In this document: positions 29,461-37,922 of the stretch, in pieces
How the letters are laid out: each line of letters starts with the position of its first letter
How positions within the stretch are numbered: position 1 is the first letter of the stretch
DNA from: an uncultured Pelagibacteraceae bacterium
GTDB taxonomy: Bacteria; Pseudomonadota; Alphaproteobacteria; Pelagibacterales; Pelagibacteraceae
Assembly: GCA_902561075.1 (NCBI GenBank)
Contig: CACEOC010000005.1
Location: 1 to 59,245, forward strand
Length of the DNA: 59,245 nt
Direction of reading: 5' to 3'
Notes under the pieces: generated by a model
Database searches by the model: none
Told to the model about the DNA's origin: nothing
The model's input: the letters and a program-made list of their open reading frames with translations, nothing else
Translations under genes and position numbers: made by a program

Positions 29461-30153
29461 ATGGAGATGAATACTGCTTTAATATTATGTGCTGGTTATG
29501 GTAAAAGATTAAGACCAATAACACTATCGAAACCGAAACCTTTAATTAATATTAAAAATAAAAGCTTACTACTTAGAGCTATTGAATTAGTTAATACTAT
29601 AGGTATAAAAAAAGTAAAAATTAATACTTATTATAAGTCTGATATATTAGAGACTTTCGTTAAAAATTCTCAATACAGAGACATTATAGAAATCATAAAT
29701 GATGGCAATGAAATTCTTGATACCGGTGGCGGTATTATGAATATGATTAAGGATTGTGATGATGAAAATTTTTTGATTATGAATCCTGATACGATTTGGG
29801 ATAATAGCTATAAACAGATAATAAATGAAATGATTAATCATTATCAGGACTACAGATTAGATAATCTGCTTCTTGTTGTTAACAAAGTTCACAGTTTCGA
29901 TAAAACTCTAAAAGGTGATTTTGCTTTAAAGAATTCTAAACTAACTAAAGAGAATAATAATCAGTATATATATACTGGGCTACAGATAATAAATAAAAAT
30001 TTATTTAACGATATAAAAGAAAAAAAATTTTCAATGAATACTATTTGGGAAAATGAAATCAAAAAAAATAATTTAAATGGTTTTGAAAGCAAAAATCAAT
30101 TTTTACATTTAACAGATCTCAGAATATATGAACAAATTATCAAAAAATTATGA
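29461..30153 (+). CDS. murU: MurU-like nucleotidyltransferase
   Basis: Predicted N-acetylmuramate-1-phosphate uridylyltransferase, making UDP-MurNAc from recycled MurNAc and bypassing fosfomycin-sensitive MurA. About 231 residues with the NTP-transferase signature ALILCAGYGKRLRPIT, KPLINI, DTGGGIMNM and NPDTIWDN. The start is the ATG at 29461; a second ATG at 29467 is equally close to the motif. It follows amgK by 2 bases. A glucose-1-phosphate or mannose-1-phosphate transferase is the alternative reading without context. Confidence 0.82.
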   Translation: MEMNTALILCAGYGKRLRPITLSKPKPLINIKNKSLLLRAIELVNTIGIKKVKINTYYKSDILETFVKNSQYRDIIEIINDGNEILDTGGGIMNMIKDCDDENFLIMNPDTIWDNSYKQIINEMINHYQDYRLDNLLLVVNKVHSFDKTLKGDFALKNSKLTKENNNQYIYTGLQIINKNLFNDIKEKKFSMNTIWENEIKKNNLNGFESKNQFLHLTDLRIYEQIIKKL

Positions 30154-30850
30154 GATTTTTTGATCTTTCTTTGTCTAAATAATTTGCAGATATAATTTTT
30201 CCATTTTCAAATTTTAAAATTAAAGGATTCCCAGTTGGAATTTCCAATTTTGAAATATCTTTATTGTCCAGATTAAATAGAAATTTACATAAAGCTCTTA
30301 TAGAATTACCGTGCGCGGAAATAAGTACATTATTTTTTATATTCTCCTTAATATAAGTTTTGTAATATGGTATTACTCTATTATAGGTATCTTTAAGGGA
30401 CTCAGTATCTGGAATTAAATTTTTTGGGATGTCCTTATAAATTATGTTGTTCAGAGGATGGTATGGGCTGTTCCTGTCTAACTTTTCGGGAGGGATGTCC
30501 CAAGATCTTCTCAATTGATGAACCTTTTCTTCGCTTAGTTTTTTTTTCATTTCATCCTTGTTTAGTCCAGTCAAATTACCGTAGTGCCTCTCATTAAGCT
30601 CCCAAGCTTTAACTACTTGATTATTCTCAACATTAATCTCTTTTAAAATTATATTTAAAGTCTCATTTGCTCTTTTTAAATATGAAGTATAAAACATACC
30701 AAAATCAATTTTCAAATTTTTGATTAATTTTCCAGCTTTAGATGCCTCTTCTCGTCCGTTTTTAGATAATTCAACATCTACCCAACCAGTAAACCTATTT
30801 TCTAGGTTCCACACACTTTGTCCATGTCTTACTAATATTAAATGACTCAT
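30140..30850 (-). CDS. gpmA: 2,3-bisphosphoglycerate-dependent phosphoglycerate mutase
   Basis: Glycolytic and gluconeogenic enzyme interconverting 3- and 2-phosphoglycerate. The 236 residues carry the catalytic LVRHGQSVWNLENRFTGW near the N terminus, ELNERHYGNLTG, and the second His in LISAHGNSIRAL. The insertion with RRSWDIPPEK is typical of the GpmA form rather than cofactor-independent GpmI. Its 3' end overlaps that of murU by 14 bases on the opposite strand. Confidence 0.96.
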   Translation of the reverse strand: MSHLILVRHGQSVWNLENRFTGWVDVELSKNGREEASKAGKLIKNLKIDFGMFYTSYLKRANETLNIILKEINVENNQVVKAWELNERHYGNLTGLNKDEMKKKLSEEKVHQLRRSWDIPPEKLDRNSPYHPLNNIIYKDIPKNLIPDTESLKDTYNRVIPYYKTYIKENIKNNVLISAHGNSIRALCKFLFNLDNKDISKLEIPTGNPLILKFENGKIISANYLDKERSKNLIIF

Positions 30851-30882
30851 GTTATATAGTAATTTATAAATAAAATATTTGC

Positions 30883-31248
30883 ATGTTAAAGAATTTATTT
30901 CATATTTTTAACTTTATTTTAATAACTTTATATTTGTATCCAGGAAGTATATTTGGATATATTTTTTACAGGAATTTTGATAAACAACCACAACTTACAC
31001 CAGATCTATTTAGTATTTCTTCAAACCATGTATACACATTTTTATTTTTATCAACAATAGGCTTACTAAGTTTTAAAAATTTAAGAAAAATAACAATATA
31101 TTTAATTTCAATTTCAATTATTTTAGAACTATTTCATTTAATAATACCCAATAGATCATTTCAATTTGGTGATTTATTTGGTAATCTTATCGGAGTTATT
31201 TTACCTATAACATTTTTAGTAATTTATAACTATTGGAGAAAAAAATGA
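30883..31248 (+). CDS. VanZ-like membrane protein
   Basis: Small inner-membrane protein of 121 residues with about four hydrophobic segments. The C-terminal part reads ELFHLIIPNRSFQFGDLFGNLIGV, which matches the VanZ-like pattern of a conserved Glu, Arg, Asp and Asn on the last helices. The family's biochemical role is not established outside glycopeptide resistance. It overlaps the DUF1476 gene by 4 bases (ATGA). Confidence 0.7.
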   Translation: MLKNLFHIFNFILITLYLYPGSIFGYIFYRNFDKQPQLTPDLFSISSNHVYTFLFLSTIGLLSFKNLRKITIYLISISIILELFHLIIPNRSFQFGDLFGNLIGVILPITFLVIYNYWRKK

Positions 31249-31553
31249 GTTCATTTGAAGATAGAAAAAAAAGTTTTGAAAAAAAATTTGCACATGACGA
31301 GGAACTTAAATTTAAAGTTGATTCAAAAAGAAATAAATATTTAGGTGAATGGGTTTCTCAAAAGCTTGGATACGATCAAGAAAAGACAAAGGAATATATT
31401 CAATCAGTTATAAAGGCTGATTTTCAAGAGGCAGGTGATGAGGATGTTTTTAGAAAAATAAAGGAAGACTTAAAAGATCATAACATCGATGATAATGATA
31501 TAAGATTAAAAATGGAAGAGCTTAATGAAAAAGCTAAGTCAGATTTTATGTAG
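31245..31553 (+). CDS. DUF1476 protein, F1-ATPase zeta-type inhibitor
   Basis: Small helical protein of 102 residues in the alphaproteobacterial DUF1476 family. In Paracoccus its homologue, the zeta subunit, inhibits the F1Fo-ATPase. The start at the ATG at 31245 (MSSFEDRKKSFEKKFAHDEE) is chosen because that motif is the family N terminus and it forms an ATGA overlap with the upstream gene. The later GDEDVFRKIKEDL segment also fits. The 3' end overlaps the nuclease gene by 29 bases. Confidence 0.9.
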   Translation: MSSFEDRKKSFEKKFAHDEELKFKVDSKRNKYLGEWVSQKLGYDQEKTKEYIQSVIKADFQEAGDEDVFRKIKEDLKDHNIDDNDIRLKMEELNEKAKSDFM

Positions 31554-32034
31554 TATTTCGTTTTTTTTAGTCTTATTTGATACTCCAGTTTTTGGCCAGA
31601 ATGAATTTATAGGTAATGTAAAAGTAATTGATGGAGATACAATTATTTTAAATAAAATTACAATTCGTTTCAGTGGAATTGATGCACCAGAAAGTTTTTT
31701 TAAAGGCAAATCTCAAGTTTGTAACTCATTAATTAATGACAAAAAATTTTTTTGTGGAAAGTTAGCAAAAAAAAAATTAAATGAAAAAGTGAAGAATAAA
31801 ATTGTAACTTGTTTACCAGAATATTTGGATCGATATAAAAGAGTAATTGCTGAATGTTTTGTCAATGGTGAGAGTTTATCATCGTACATGGTCAAGAGTG
31901 GATTTGCATTCGATTACGTAAAATATTCTAAAGGAAAATTTGAAAATGATCAAAATTTTGCAAAAGAGAATAAGCTGGGACTTTGGAATTCTAAATTTGA
32001 TTATCCATGGGTATGGAGAAAACTAAATAAATAA
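31525..32034 (+). CDS. Secreted thermonuclease-like (SNase) protein
   Basis: The 169 residues begin with a hydrophobic signal peptide (about 1-24, ending near VFGQ) followed by a staphylococcal-nuclease fold. Recognisable elements are VIDGDTIIL, the IRFSGIDAPES active-site segment with Arg, and a YLDRYKRVIAECFVNG stretch. It is probably exported to the periplasm or outside, where it could degrade nucleic acid for nutrient gain. Catalysis is inferred. The start lies 29 bases inside the end of the DUF1476 gene, an unusually long same-strand overlap. Confidence 0.82.
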   Translation: MKKLSQILCSISFFLVLFDTPVFGQNEFIGNVKVIDGDTIILNKITIRFSGIDAPESFFKGKSQVCNSLINDKKFFCGKLAKKKLNEKVKNKIVTCLPEYLDRYKRVIAECFVNGESLSSYMVKSGFAFDYVKYSKGKFENDQNFAKENKLGLWNSKFDYPWVWRKLNK

Positions 32035-32048
32035 ATTATAAGTGTGGA

Positions 32049-32648
32049 GTGATTCTTTCAAAAAAAATCATTATATTATTTTTATTAATACTTATTTCAG
32101 GGTGTTCATCTGTTCCTAAAAATACTGCAGATGGCTGTTCTATTTTTTCAGAAAGATACCTCTGGTATAAACATGCAAAAAAAACTGAGAAAAAATGGGG
32201 AACTCCAATTTATGTACAATTAGCGATCATAAAAATGGAATCAGACTTTGATTGGCTTGCTAAACCTGAAAGATATAAATTATTTAAGGTAATACCATAT
32301 AAAAGACCATCTTCTTCATTTGGTTATTCTCAAGCTGTTAGAGGAACTTGGAAACAATATAAAGAAGAAACTGGAAATAAATATGCATTGAGATATAGAT
32401 TTAAAGATAGCGTTGATTTTATTGGATGGTACACAGATAAAACTGAAAAATTATTAAAAATTTCTAAAAAAGATGCATTTAAGCAGTATATAGCTTATCA
32501 CGAAGGTTGGGGTGCTTATAAAAATTATAAAAAAAAAGAAAAAGTTATTTTATATGCGAAAAAAGTACAACGACAGTCAAATAAATATAAAAAACAACTA
32601 GATGCATGTAAAAACTCTTTAACTACAAGAAAGTATATTATTTTTTAA
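32049..32648 (+). CDS. Lipoprotein with lytic-transglycosylase-like (SLT) domain
   Basis: The 199 residues begin at a GTG with a lipoprotein signal peptide whose lipobox is LISGC (Cys about 19). The body resembles the lysozyme-like SLT fold: AIIKMESDFDWLAKP contains the likely catalytic Glu, SFGYSQA is the equivalent of the GxxQ motif, and YHEGWGAY closes the domain. It would be anchored in a membrane facing the periplasm and cleave peptidoglycan glycan strands. Its stop shares bases with the opposing RND pump gene (TTAA). Confidence 0.78.
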   Translation: MILSKKIIILFLLILISGCSSVPKNTADGCSIFSERYLWYKHAKKTEKKWGTPIYVQLAIIKMESDFDWLAKPERYKLFKVIPYKRPSSSFGYSQAVRGTWKQYKEETGNKYALRYRFKDSVDFIGWYTDKTEKLLKISKKDAFKQYIAYHEGWGAYKNYKKKEKVILYAKKVQRQSNKYKKQLDACKNSLTTRKYIIF

Positions 32649-35600
32649 CGAAGTTGCTTTTTTAACTCATTATCAATAGCATCAATTCTTTTTGTATTCT
32701 TTGCTAATGCAAGATACATGCTAGGAGTTACATACAAAGTGAAAAAAGTGGATATAAGCATCCCCCCAAGTATAGTGCATCCTACAGCTAACCTCGATCC
32801 TTCTCCAGCTCCAGGCCCAATATTTCCAATAACCAATGGTATCATTGCTATCATGGTGCTTAGTGTAGTCATTAAAATTGGTCTAAATCTTAAGTAACAC
32901 GCTTCTTTTAAGGCTGACTCTATATTTTTTCCTGTTACTCTCAATTGATTTGCATAGTCAACTATTAGGATGCTATTTTTCGTAGATATACCAATCAATA
33001 TAATCAATGCTATTTGTGAGAAAACATTTATTGAACTGTTTAAAAATAGTATAAAAACTAGACCTCCAAATACTGCTAATGGAACAGTTAAAATAATAAT
33101 AAATGGATGAATAAAAGAATTAAAAGTAGCAGCCATAACTAAATACGCAGTTAGTAGAGAAAGTACAAAAATAATATACAACTCGTTACTAGTTTCTTTT
33201 AATTCCTCAGATTTTCCTTTCCAAGTAATTTGTTTGTCAGGTGCGATATCGGACATAGTTTTTTCTAAAAATTTGATTGCCTGGTCCAGAGTATAATTTT
33301 CACTTAAATCTGCAGAGATTGTTACAGCTCTCTGTCTGTTATATCTTGATAATTTATTCGCAGAACCTTCTTCTTTGTATTCAACTAGATTAGCAATAGA
33401 AATTAGTTCACCAGAGTTTTCTGACCTTACAAATATTTTGCTCAGACTTTGTTGGTTTTTTCTGTCGTCTTTATATTGTTGCAAAATAATTGGATATTCT
33501 TTTCCTAATTTATTAAATTTGGTTACAACTTTACCTCCATAAAGAGTTTCTAATGTTTCACCAATTGTTTTTATTGAGATACCTAAATCTTTTGCTTTAT
33601 TTTTATTTATTAATAGTTTTATCTCTGGCCTATTTCTAGAGTAGTCTGACTCTATTCTTGAAAAGTTTGGATTTTTCCTGATCGATCTTATAACTTTCTT
33701 TTGTGTTTCTTCTAGATCTTCATAGGTATTACCATAAATCACCATTTGAACAGGTTTATTATAATTAGATGTTCTGATTGATTGTGGAGAAATTGGAAAA
33801 GCTAATGTTTGAGGAACAGTAACGATTTTTCCAATTGCTTGTCTCATTACCGTTTGAGAGTTATCTTTTCTATTTTTCCAATTATCAAGTAAAGATATTA
33901 TTAAAAAACTATTATCTGCTCCAAACCCAGGAACAATCATTAAAAATTTTTTGTATGGACTATTTTCAGAATTCAAAAGGGGAATTAATCTTTTTTCCAC
34001 ATCCTCTGCTCTTTTTTGAGTATAATCAAACGAACTACCTTCATCAGTAAAGCCAATCACAAGATATGCCCCTCTGTCTTCTAAAGGCAATAATTCTTTT
34101 TTTGTATAATTATACAAAATTGTAGATCCAATTATTATAAATACGATAAAGCCAATTATTATATTTTTACGGTACATCCAATATTGTAAAGTCTCTTTAT
34201 AAAAATTTAAAAAACCTAAAAAAAATTTATTGAAATTTGTTACTAATGAATTTGTTTTCTTTTTATTATCTAAAAATTTACTACCTAACATTGGGGATAA
34301 TGTTAATGCTACAAAAGACGATACTACAATCGCAAAAGTAAGTGCAATCGCTGTTTCTTTAAACAAAGTTCCAGCGATACCTTCTATAAATATTAGAGGT
34401 AAAAATACTGCAACTAGAATTAAAGTCGTAGCTATAATAGCAAAGGTTATTTGCTTTGATCCTTTGAATGCAGCCACCAAAGGTGTTTCGCCTTGTTCAA
34501 TTCTTCTATAAATAGCATCGGTCATAATTACGGAGTCGTCAGTAATAATGCCAATTGCTAAAATGAAACTTAATAGAACAAAAATATTTATTGATAAATC
34601 AAATATATAAATTCCTAAAAAAGTTGCTATTAAACTTACAGGTAGAGCAATTGCAGGTACTATAACTGCTTTTAAGTTTCCTAAAAATAAATATATAATA
34701 ACTACTACTAAAACGAATGCTATTAATAAGGTTTTATATACTTCGTTAATTGCAACACTTATGTATGTTGCTCTATTGAAAGCTACCTCTAATTTTAATC
34801 CATCTGGCAGATTAGGTTTTATTTGCTCAATTTTCCTCTTTATATCTTTTGATAGTTCCACAGTTGATGCTCCACTACGCGCATAAATTCCGATACCAAC
34901 TGAGTTATAATTTAATGCATTTTTACTCTGAGATCTGAAAAATGCTTTTTCTGATACCGGTCCAAACTCAATCTCAGCAACATCAGATAACCTAATAACA
35001 TTATTTTTTATTTTTTTTATAGGAAGTTGTTTAAGTTTATTTATGTCGTCATAAGATTTATCAATATTAAGAGTTAAGTCTTTATTATCTGCCTCAAGCG
35101 ATCCTGCAGGTAATCTCACATTTTCTTTATTTAAAGCTAATTCTACTTCGTGTGTTGTTAGGTTAAAAGCGGCTAATCTGATTGGATCTATCCATACTCT
35201 AACACTTAACTCTCTCAAGCCTCCTGTTCTTATTCTTCCAACATTTTTAACACTTGAGAATTGGTCTATTAAATATCTCTCTACATAATCTCCCAACTCA
35301 AGGTCACTCCAAGTAGGGGAGGACAACGACAACCACATAGTTGTAGTAAAACCTGCTGCTTGTTTTAAAATTCTAGGTGGATCTGATTCAGAGGGTAGTC
35401 TTTCAATTACTCTAGCCACCCTTTCTCTAATATCATTTGCTGCATTATCTAAATCTATATTTGTATCAAATTCAATATTGATCTTACTTTTTCCATTTTC
35501 TGAAGATGAATCTATATTTTTAATTCCTTCAGCCCCACCAATTACCTCCTCAAGAACCTGAGTAACTTCCTCATCTATAATCTGAGATGAAGCAGAAGCA

Positions 35601-35755
35601 TATTCGACGTTAACTTGAACGACTGGCGGTTGAAGACCTGAAGGAAGCTCTCTCACTGGCAATTTCCAAAAAACAAAGGAACCAAATAAAACTAAAATTA
35701 AAGACAAAACCCAAGAGAAAGCAGGACGTTTTATACTTAATTCTGTTAATATCAT
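32645..35755 (-). CDS. RND-family efflux transporter, inner-membrane pump
   Basis: Large proton-driven pump of the HAE1 (AcrB/MexB-like) group. The 1036 residues have the expected layout of one helix, a large periplasmic loop, a helix bundle, a second periplasmic loop and a last bundle. Motifs are FSWVLSLILVLFGSFVFWKLPVRELP at the N terminus (first part only quoted here), GIITDDSVIMTDAIYR with the proton-relay acidic residues, and GISTKNSILIVDYANQLR. It overlaps the adaptor gene by one base. No TolC-type outer-membrane gene is nearby. Substrate unknown. Confidence 0.92.
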   Translation of the reverse strand: MILTELSIKRPAFSWVLSLILVLFGSFVFWKLPVRELPSGLQPPVVQVNVEYASASSQIIDEEVTQVLEEVIGGAEGIKNIDSSSENGKSKINIEFDTNIDLDNAANDIRERVARVIERLPSESDPPRILKQAAGFTTTMWLSLSSPTWSDLELGDYVERYLIDQFSSVKNVGRIRTGGLRELSVRVWIDPIRLAAFNLTTHEVELALNKENVRLPAGSLEADNKDLTLNIDKSYDDINKLKQLPIKKIKNNVIRLSDVAEIEFGPVSEKAFFRSQSKNALNYNSVGIGIYARSGASTVELSKDIKRKIEQIKPNLPDGLKLEVAFNRATYISVAINEVYKTLLIAFVLVVVIIYLFLGNLKAVIVPAIALPVSLIATFLGIYIFDLSINIFVLLSFILAIGIITDDSVIMTDAIYRRIEQGETPLVAAFKGSKQITFAIIATTLILVAVFLPLIFIEGIAGTLFKETAIALTFAIVVSSFVALTLSPMLGSKFLDNKKKTNSLVTNFNKFFLGFLNFYKETLQYWMYRKNIIIGFIVFIIIGSTILYNYTKKELLPLEDRGAYLVIGFTDEGSSFDYTQKRAEDVEKRLIPLLNSENSPYKKFLMIVPGFGADNSFLIISLLDNWKNRKDNSQTVMRQAIGKIVTVPQTLAFPISPQSIRTSNYNKPVQMVIYGNTYEDLEETQKKVIRSIRKNPNFSRIESDYSRNRPEIKLLINKNKAKDLGISIKTIGETLETLYGGKVVTKFNKLGKEYPIILQQYKDDRKNQQSLSKIFVRSENSGELISIANLVEYKEEGSANKLSRYNRQRAVTISADLSENYTLDQAIKFLEKTMSDIAPDKQITWKGKSEELKETSNELYIIFVLSLLTAYLVMAATFNSFIHPFIIILTVPLAVFGGLVFILFLNSSINVFSQIALIILIGISTKNSILIVDYANQLRVTGKNIESALKEACYLRFRPILMTTLSTMIAMIPLVIGNIGPGAGEGSRLAVGCTILGGMLISTFFTLYVTPSMYLALAKNTKRIDAIDNELKKQLR

Positions 35756-36624
35756 TATTTACTTAGAGGTTTAATTTTACTATTAGGTCTCACTTTTTTT
35801 AAACCCTCAGCAACAATTATATCGCCAGAATTTAATCCAGATATAACTTCAACATTTCCATCGTCTCTCAAACCTATTTTAATTTCCAATCTGCTAGCTA
35901 TATTATCTTTTGAAACTTTGTATACATAAGCTTTATTTCCCTCTAGAATTATACTTGTATCAGGAATACTTAAAGAATTTCTTTTATTAAAACCAAGAGT
36001 TACCTCTAATAAAGATCCAGGTATTAGCTCGTAATTAGGGTTATCAATTTTTACTCGAGTGAGCACACTCCTTGTTTCTGCATTAACTCTACTAGCTACA
36101 CCTTCAACTTCCCCAATGAAAATTTTATCTTTGATACCAGAAAATTTAGCTTTCACCACTAAACCCTTTTTTAAAACTGTTGCAAAGTTCTCAGGTATCT
36201 TTAAATCTGCGTAAATTTCTGAACTATCATCTAAAGTTAAAATAATAGAATTCTCAGATCCAAGCACATCCTCTGTAATTCCTCTAAAACCTAGTATACC
36301 GTCGAATGGAGCAATAATATTTCTGTCCTTCAATTTTACTATTATATCTCCTTTTTCGACAAAATCTTTAAGTTCTAAATCTGATAAAAGATTTTTTCTT
36401 TTAACTCTAAAAGTTTGGGTTCTTTTGGCAATCGCTGTTCCAAAACTTTCAATATTATCCGAAAACTCATTTTTAAAAACCTCAGAGACGATTATGGATG
36501 GGGGAGGTCTTTTGCTAAATTTTTTTTTAAAATGATTGCCTACTAAAGTTCTTCCAACAATTACCATAGTAATTATTAAAAAAAAAATTGTTATTATTAA
36601 TGAAATTTTAGTTGTTTTTTTCAT
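35755..36624 (-). CDS. RND periplasmic adaptor (MFP) lacking the alpha-helical hairpin
   Basis: The 289 residues start with one membrane anchor (about 7-27) and then show membrane-fusion-protein features. The two half-lipoyl motifs are DFVEKGDIIVKLKD (about 87-100) and IIAPFDGILGFRG (about 103-115). In ordinary adaptors these flank a coiled hairpin of tens of residues. Here they are separated by only two residues, so the hairpin that contacts TolC is missing. The beta-barrel (KIPENFATVLKKG) and membrane-proximal parts are present. A hairpin-less adaptor, BesA of Borrelia, is known. The gene overlaps sseA by 4 bases and the pump gene by 1. Confidence 0.9.
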   Translation of the reverse strand: MKKTTKISLIITIFFLIITMVIVGRTLVGNHFKKKFSKRPPPSIIVSEVFKNEFSDNIESFGTAIAKRTQTFRVKRKNLLSDLELKDFVEKGDIIVKLKDRNIIAPFDGILGFRGITEDVLGSENSIILTLDDSSEIYADLKIPENFATVLKKGLVVKAKFSGIKDKIFIGEVEGVASRVNAETRSVLTRVKIDNPNYELIPGSLLEVTLGFNKRNSLSIPDTSIILEGNKAYVYKVSKDNIASRLEIKIGLRDDGNVEVISGLNSGDIIVAEGLKKVRPNSKIKPLSK

Positions 36625-37442
36625 TTATTAATTCTTCCATATTCAGCCCACGAACCGTCGTATATTGTTGGCTTATAATTATTATTTATTAGAGAATATG
36701 CAAGCGCTAAAACACATGAAGTAACACCTGAACCACAAGAAAAAACTATATTATCTTTATCACTACCTTTTATAATTCCATCAAATATTACTTTTAGCTG
36801 TTCTAAACTTTTAAAAGTTTTATCCTTATTAATAACTTCTTTAAACGGTAGACATATAGAATTTTTTATGGACCCTGATCTAAGACCCTGCCTAGGTTCT
36901 GCAATCCTACCCTCAAACCGATCTATACTTCTCGCATCGACTAACTTAAATATTTTTTCTTCTATATTATCATTTATCTCATCTAAATTTTTTACCATTT
37001 CCTTATTTTCAATCGCACTATATTTTGTTTTAACTAAATCTGTTTTTATATTCGTTGTGACAAGTTTTTCTTTCTTCCACTTTTCTAGGCCACCATTCAA
37101 TATATAAACTAATTCTTTGTTATGCCCAAAATATAAAAATGAATACCACAACCTACATGAACTAATTAAATCAGAATTATCATATATTATTATTTTATCA
37201 TCGTTAGATATACCTAATGAAGAAACTGTCTCCTCCCATTGCTTTTTACTCGGAAGCATATGAGGTAAATCTGAATTTTGATCAGAATTTTTATCAATAT
37301 CAAAATATATAGCATTCGGTATATGCTCTGAATTATATTCTTCTAGACTATTTCTTTTTTCATTTGGTAAATGCCAACTACAATCTACAATTTTGACATT
37401 CTCTCTATTATTAAATAACCACTTTGTTGAAACCAAAGACAT
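36621..37442 (-). CDS. sseA: 3-mercaptopyruvate/thiosulfate sulfurtransferase
   Basis: Two-domain rhodanese of 273 residues that transfers sulfur from mercaptopyruvate (or thiosulfate) to a thiol acceptor. The N-terminal inactive domain spans about 1-130 with WHLPNEKR and HIPNAIYFDID. The C-terminal domain has KLVDARSIDRFEG and the catalytic loop SCGSGVTSC (Cys236). The CGSGV loop is the mercaptopyruvate type. It begins 5 bases after msrA and runs into the adaptor gene with a 4-base overlap, so redox/sulfur genes and the pump share a transcript. Confidence 0.92.
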   Translation of the reverse strand: MSLVSTKWLFNNRENVKIVDCSWHLPNEKRNSLEEYNSEHIPNAIYFDIDKNSDQNSDLPHMLPSKKQWEETVSSLGISNDDKIIIYDNSDLISSCRLWYSFLYFGHNKELVYILNGGLEKWKKEKLVTTNIKTDLVKTKYSAIENKEMVKNLDEINDNIEEKIFKLVDARSIDRFEGRIAEPRQGLRSGSIKNSICLPFKEVINKDKTFKSLEQLKVIFDGIIKGSDKDNIVFSCGSGVTSCVLALAYSLINNNYKPTIYDGSWAEYGRINK

Positions 37443-37447
37443 TAGAT

Positions 37448-37888
37448 TTATCTTTCTAAATATTTTTGATGATATTCCTCAGCTTTACAATAATTTTTAT
37501 TTTTGGAAATATTTGTTACTATTTTTCCGTTATATTTAGCATTATTTTTGTTTAAAACTTTTTGAGCAATTTCTTTCTGATTTTCATCAGTATAAAAAAT
37601 TTCACTTCTATATTGAGTTCCAATGTCATATCCTTGTTGATTTAAAGTTGTTGGATCGTGTATCTCAAAAAAAAAGTCTAAGATTTGTTCGTAGGTAATT
37701 ACCTTGTTATCAAACTCTATCTTAACTACCTCAGCATGATTTGTTTTTCCAGTACATACTTCTTTATACGATGTTTTAGAATTGTCTCCACCACAGTATC
37801 CAACTTCGGTTTTTAAAACACCATTTAGTTTACTAAACTTAATTTCGGGACTCCAAAAACAACCTGCTGCTAATATTGCTATTTCCAT
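37448..37888 (-). CDS. msrA: Peptide methionine sulfoxide reductase MsrA
   Basis: Reduces methionine-S-sulfoxide in proteins and free form. The compact 146-residue protein has the catalytic Cys in AAGCFWSPE (about residue 10), VGYCGGDN, the YKEVCTGKTNHAEVV region, FFEIHDPTT and QYRSEIFY. It lacks the longer termini of larger MsrA proteins. First gene of the msrA-sseA-adaptor-pump group and divergent from the EamA transporter across 34 bases. Confidence 0.95.
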   Translation of the reverse strand: MEIAILAAGCFWSPEIKFSKLNGVLKTEVGYCGGDNSKTSYKEVCTGKTNHAEVVKIEFDNKVITYEQILDFFFEIHDPTTLNQQGYDIGTQYRSEIFYTDENQKEIAQKVLNKNNAKYNGKIVTNISKNKNYCKAEEYHQKYLER

Positions 37889-37922
37889 TGATATAAAACC
37901 TTAATTAACTTAAATTAGTTAT

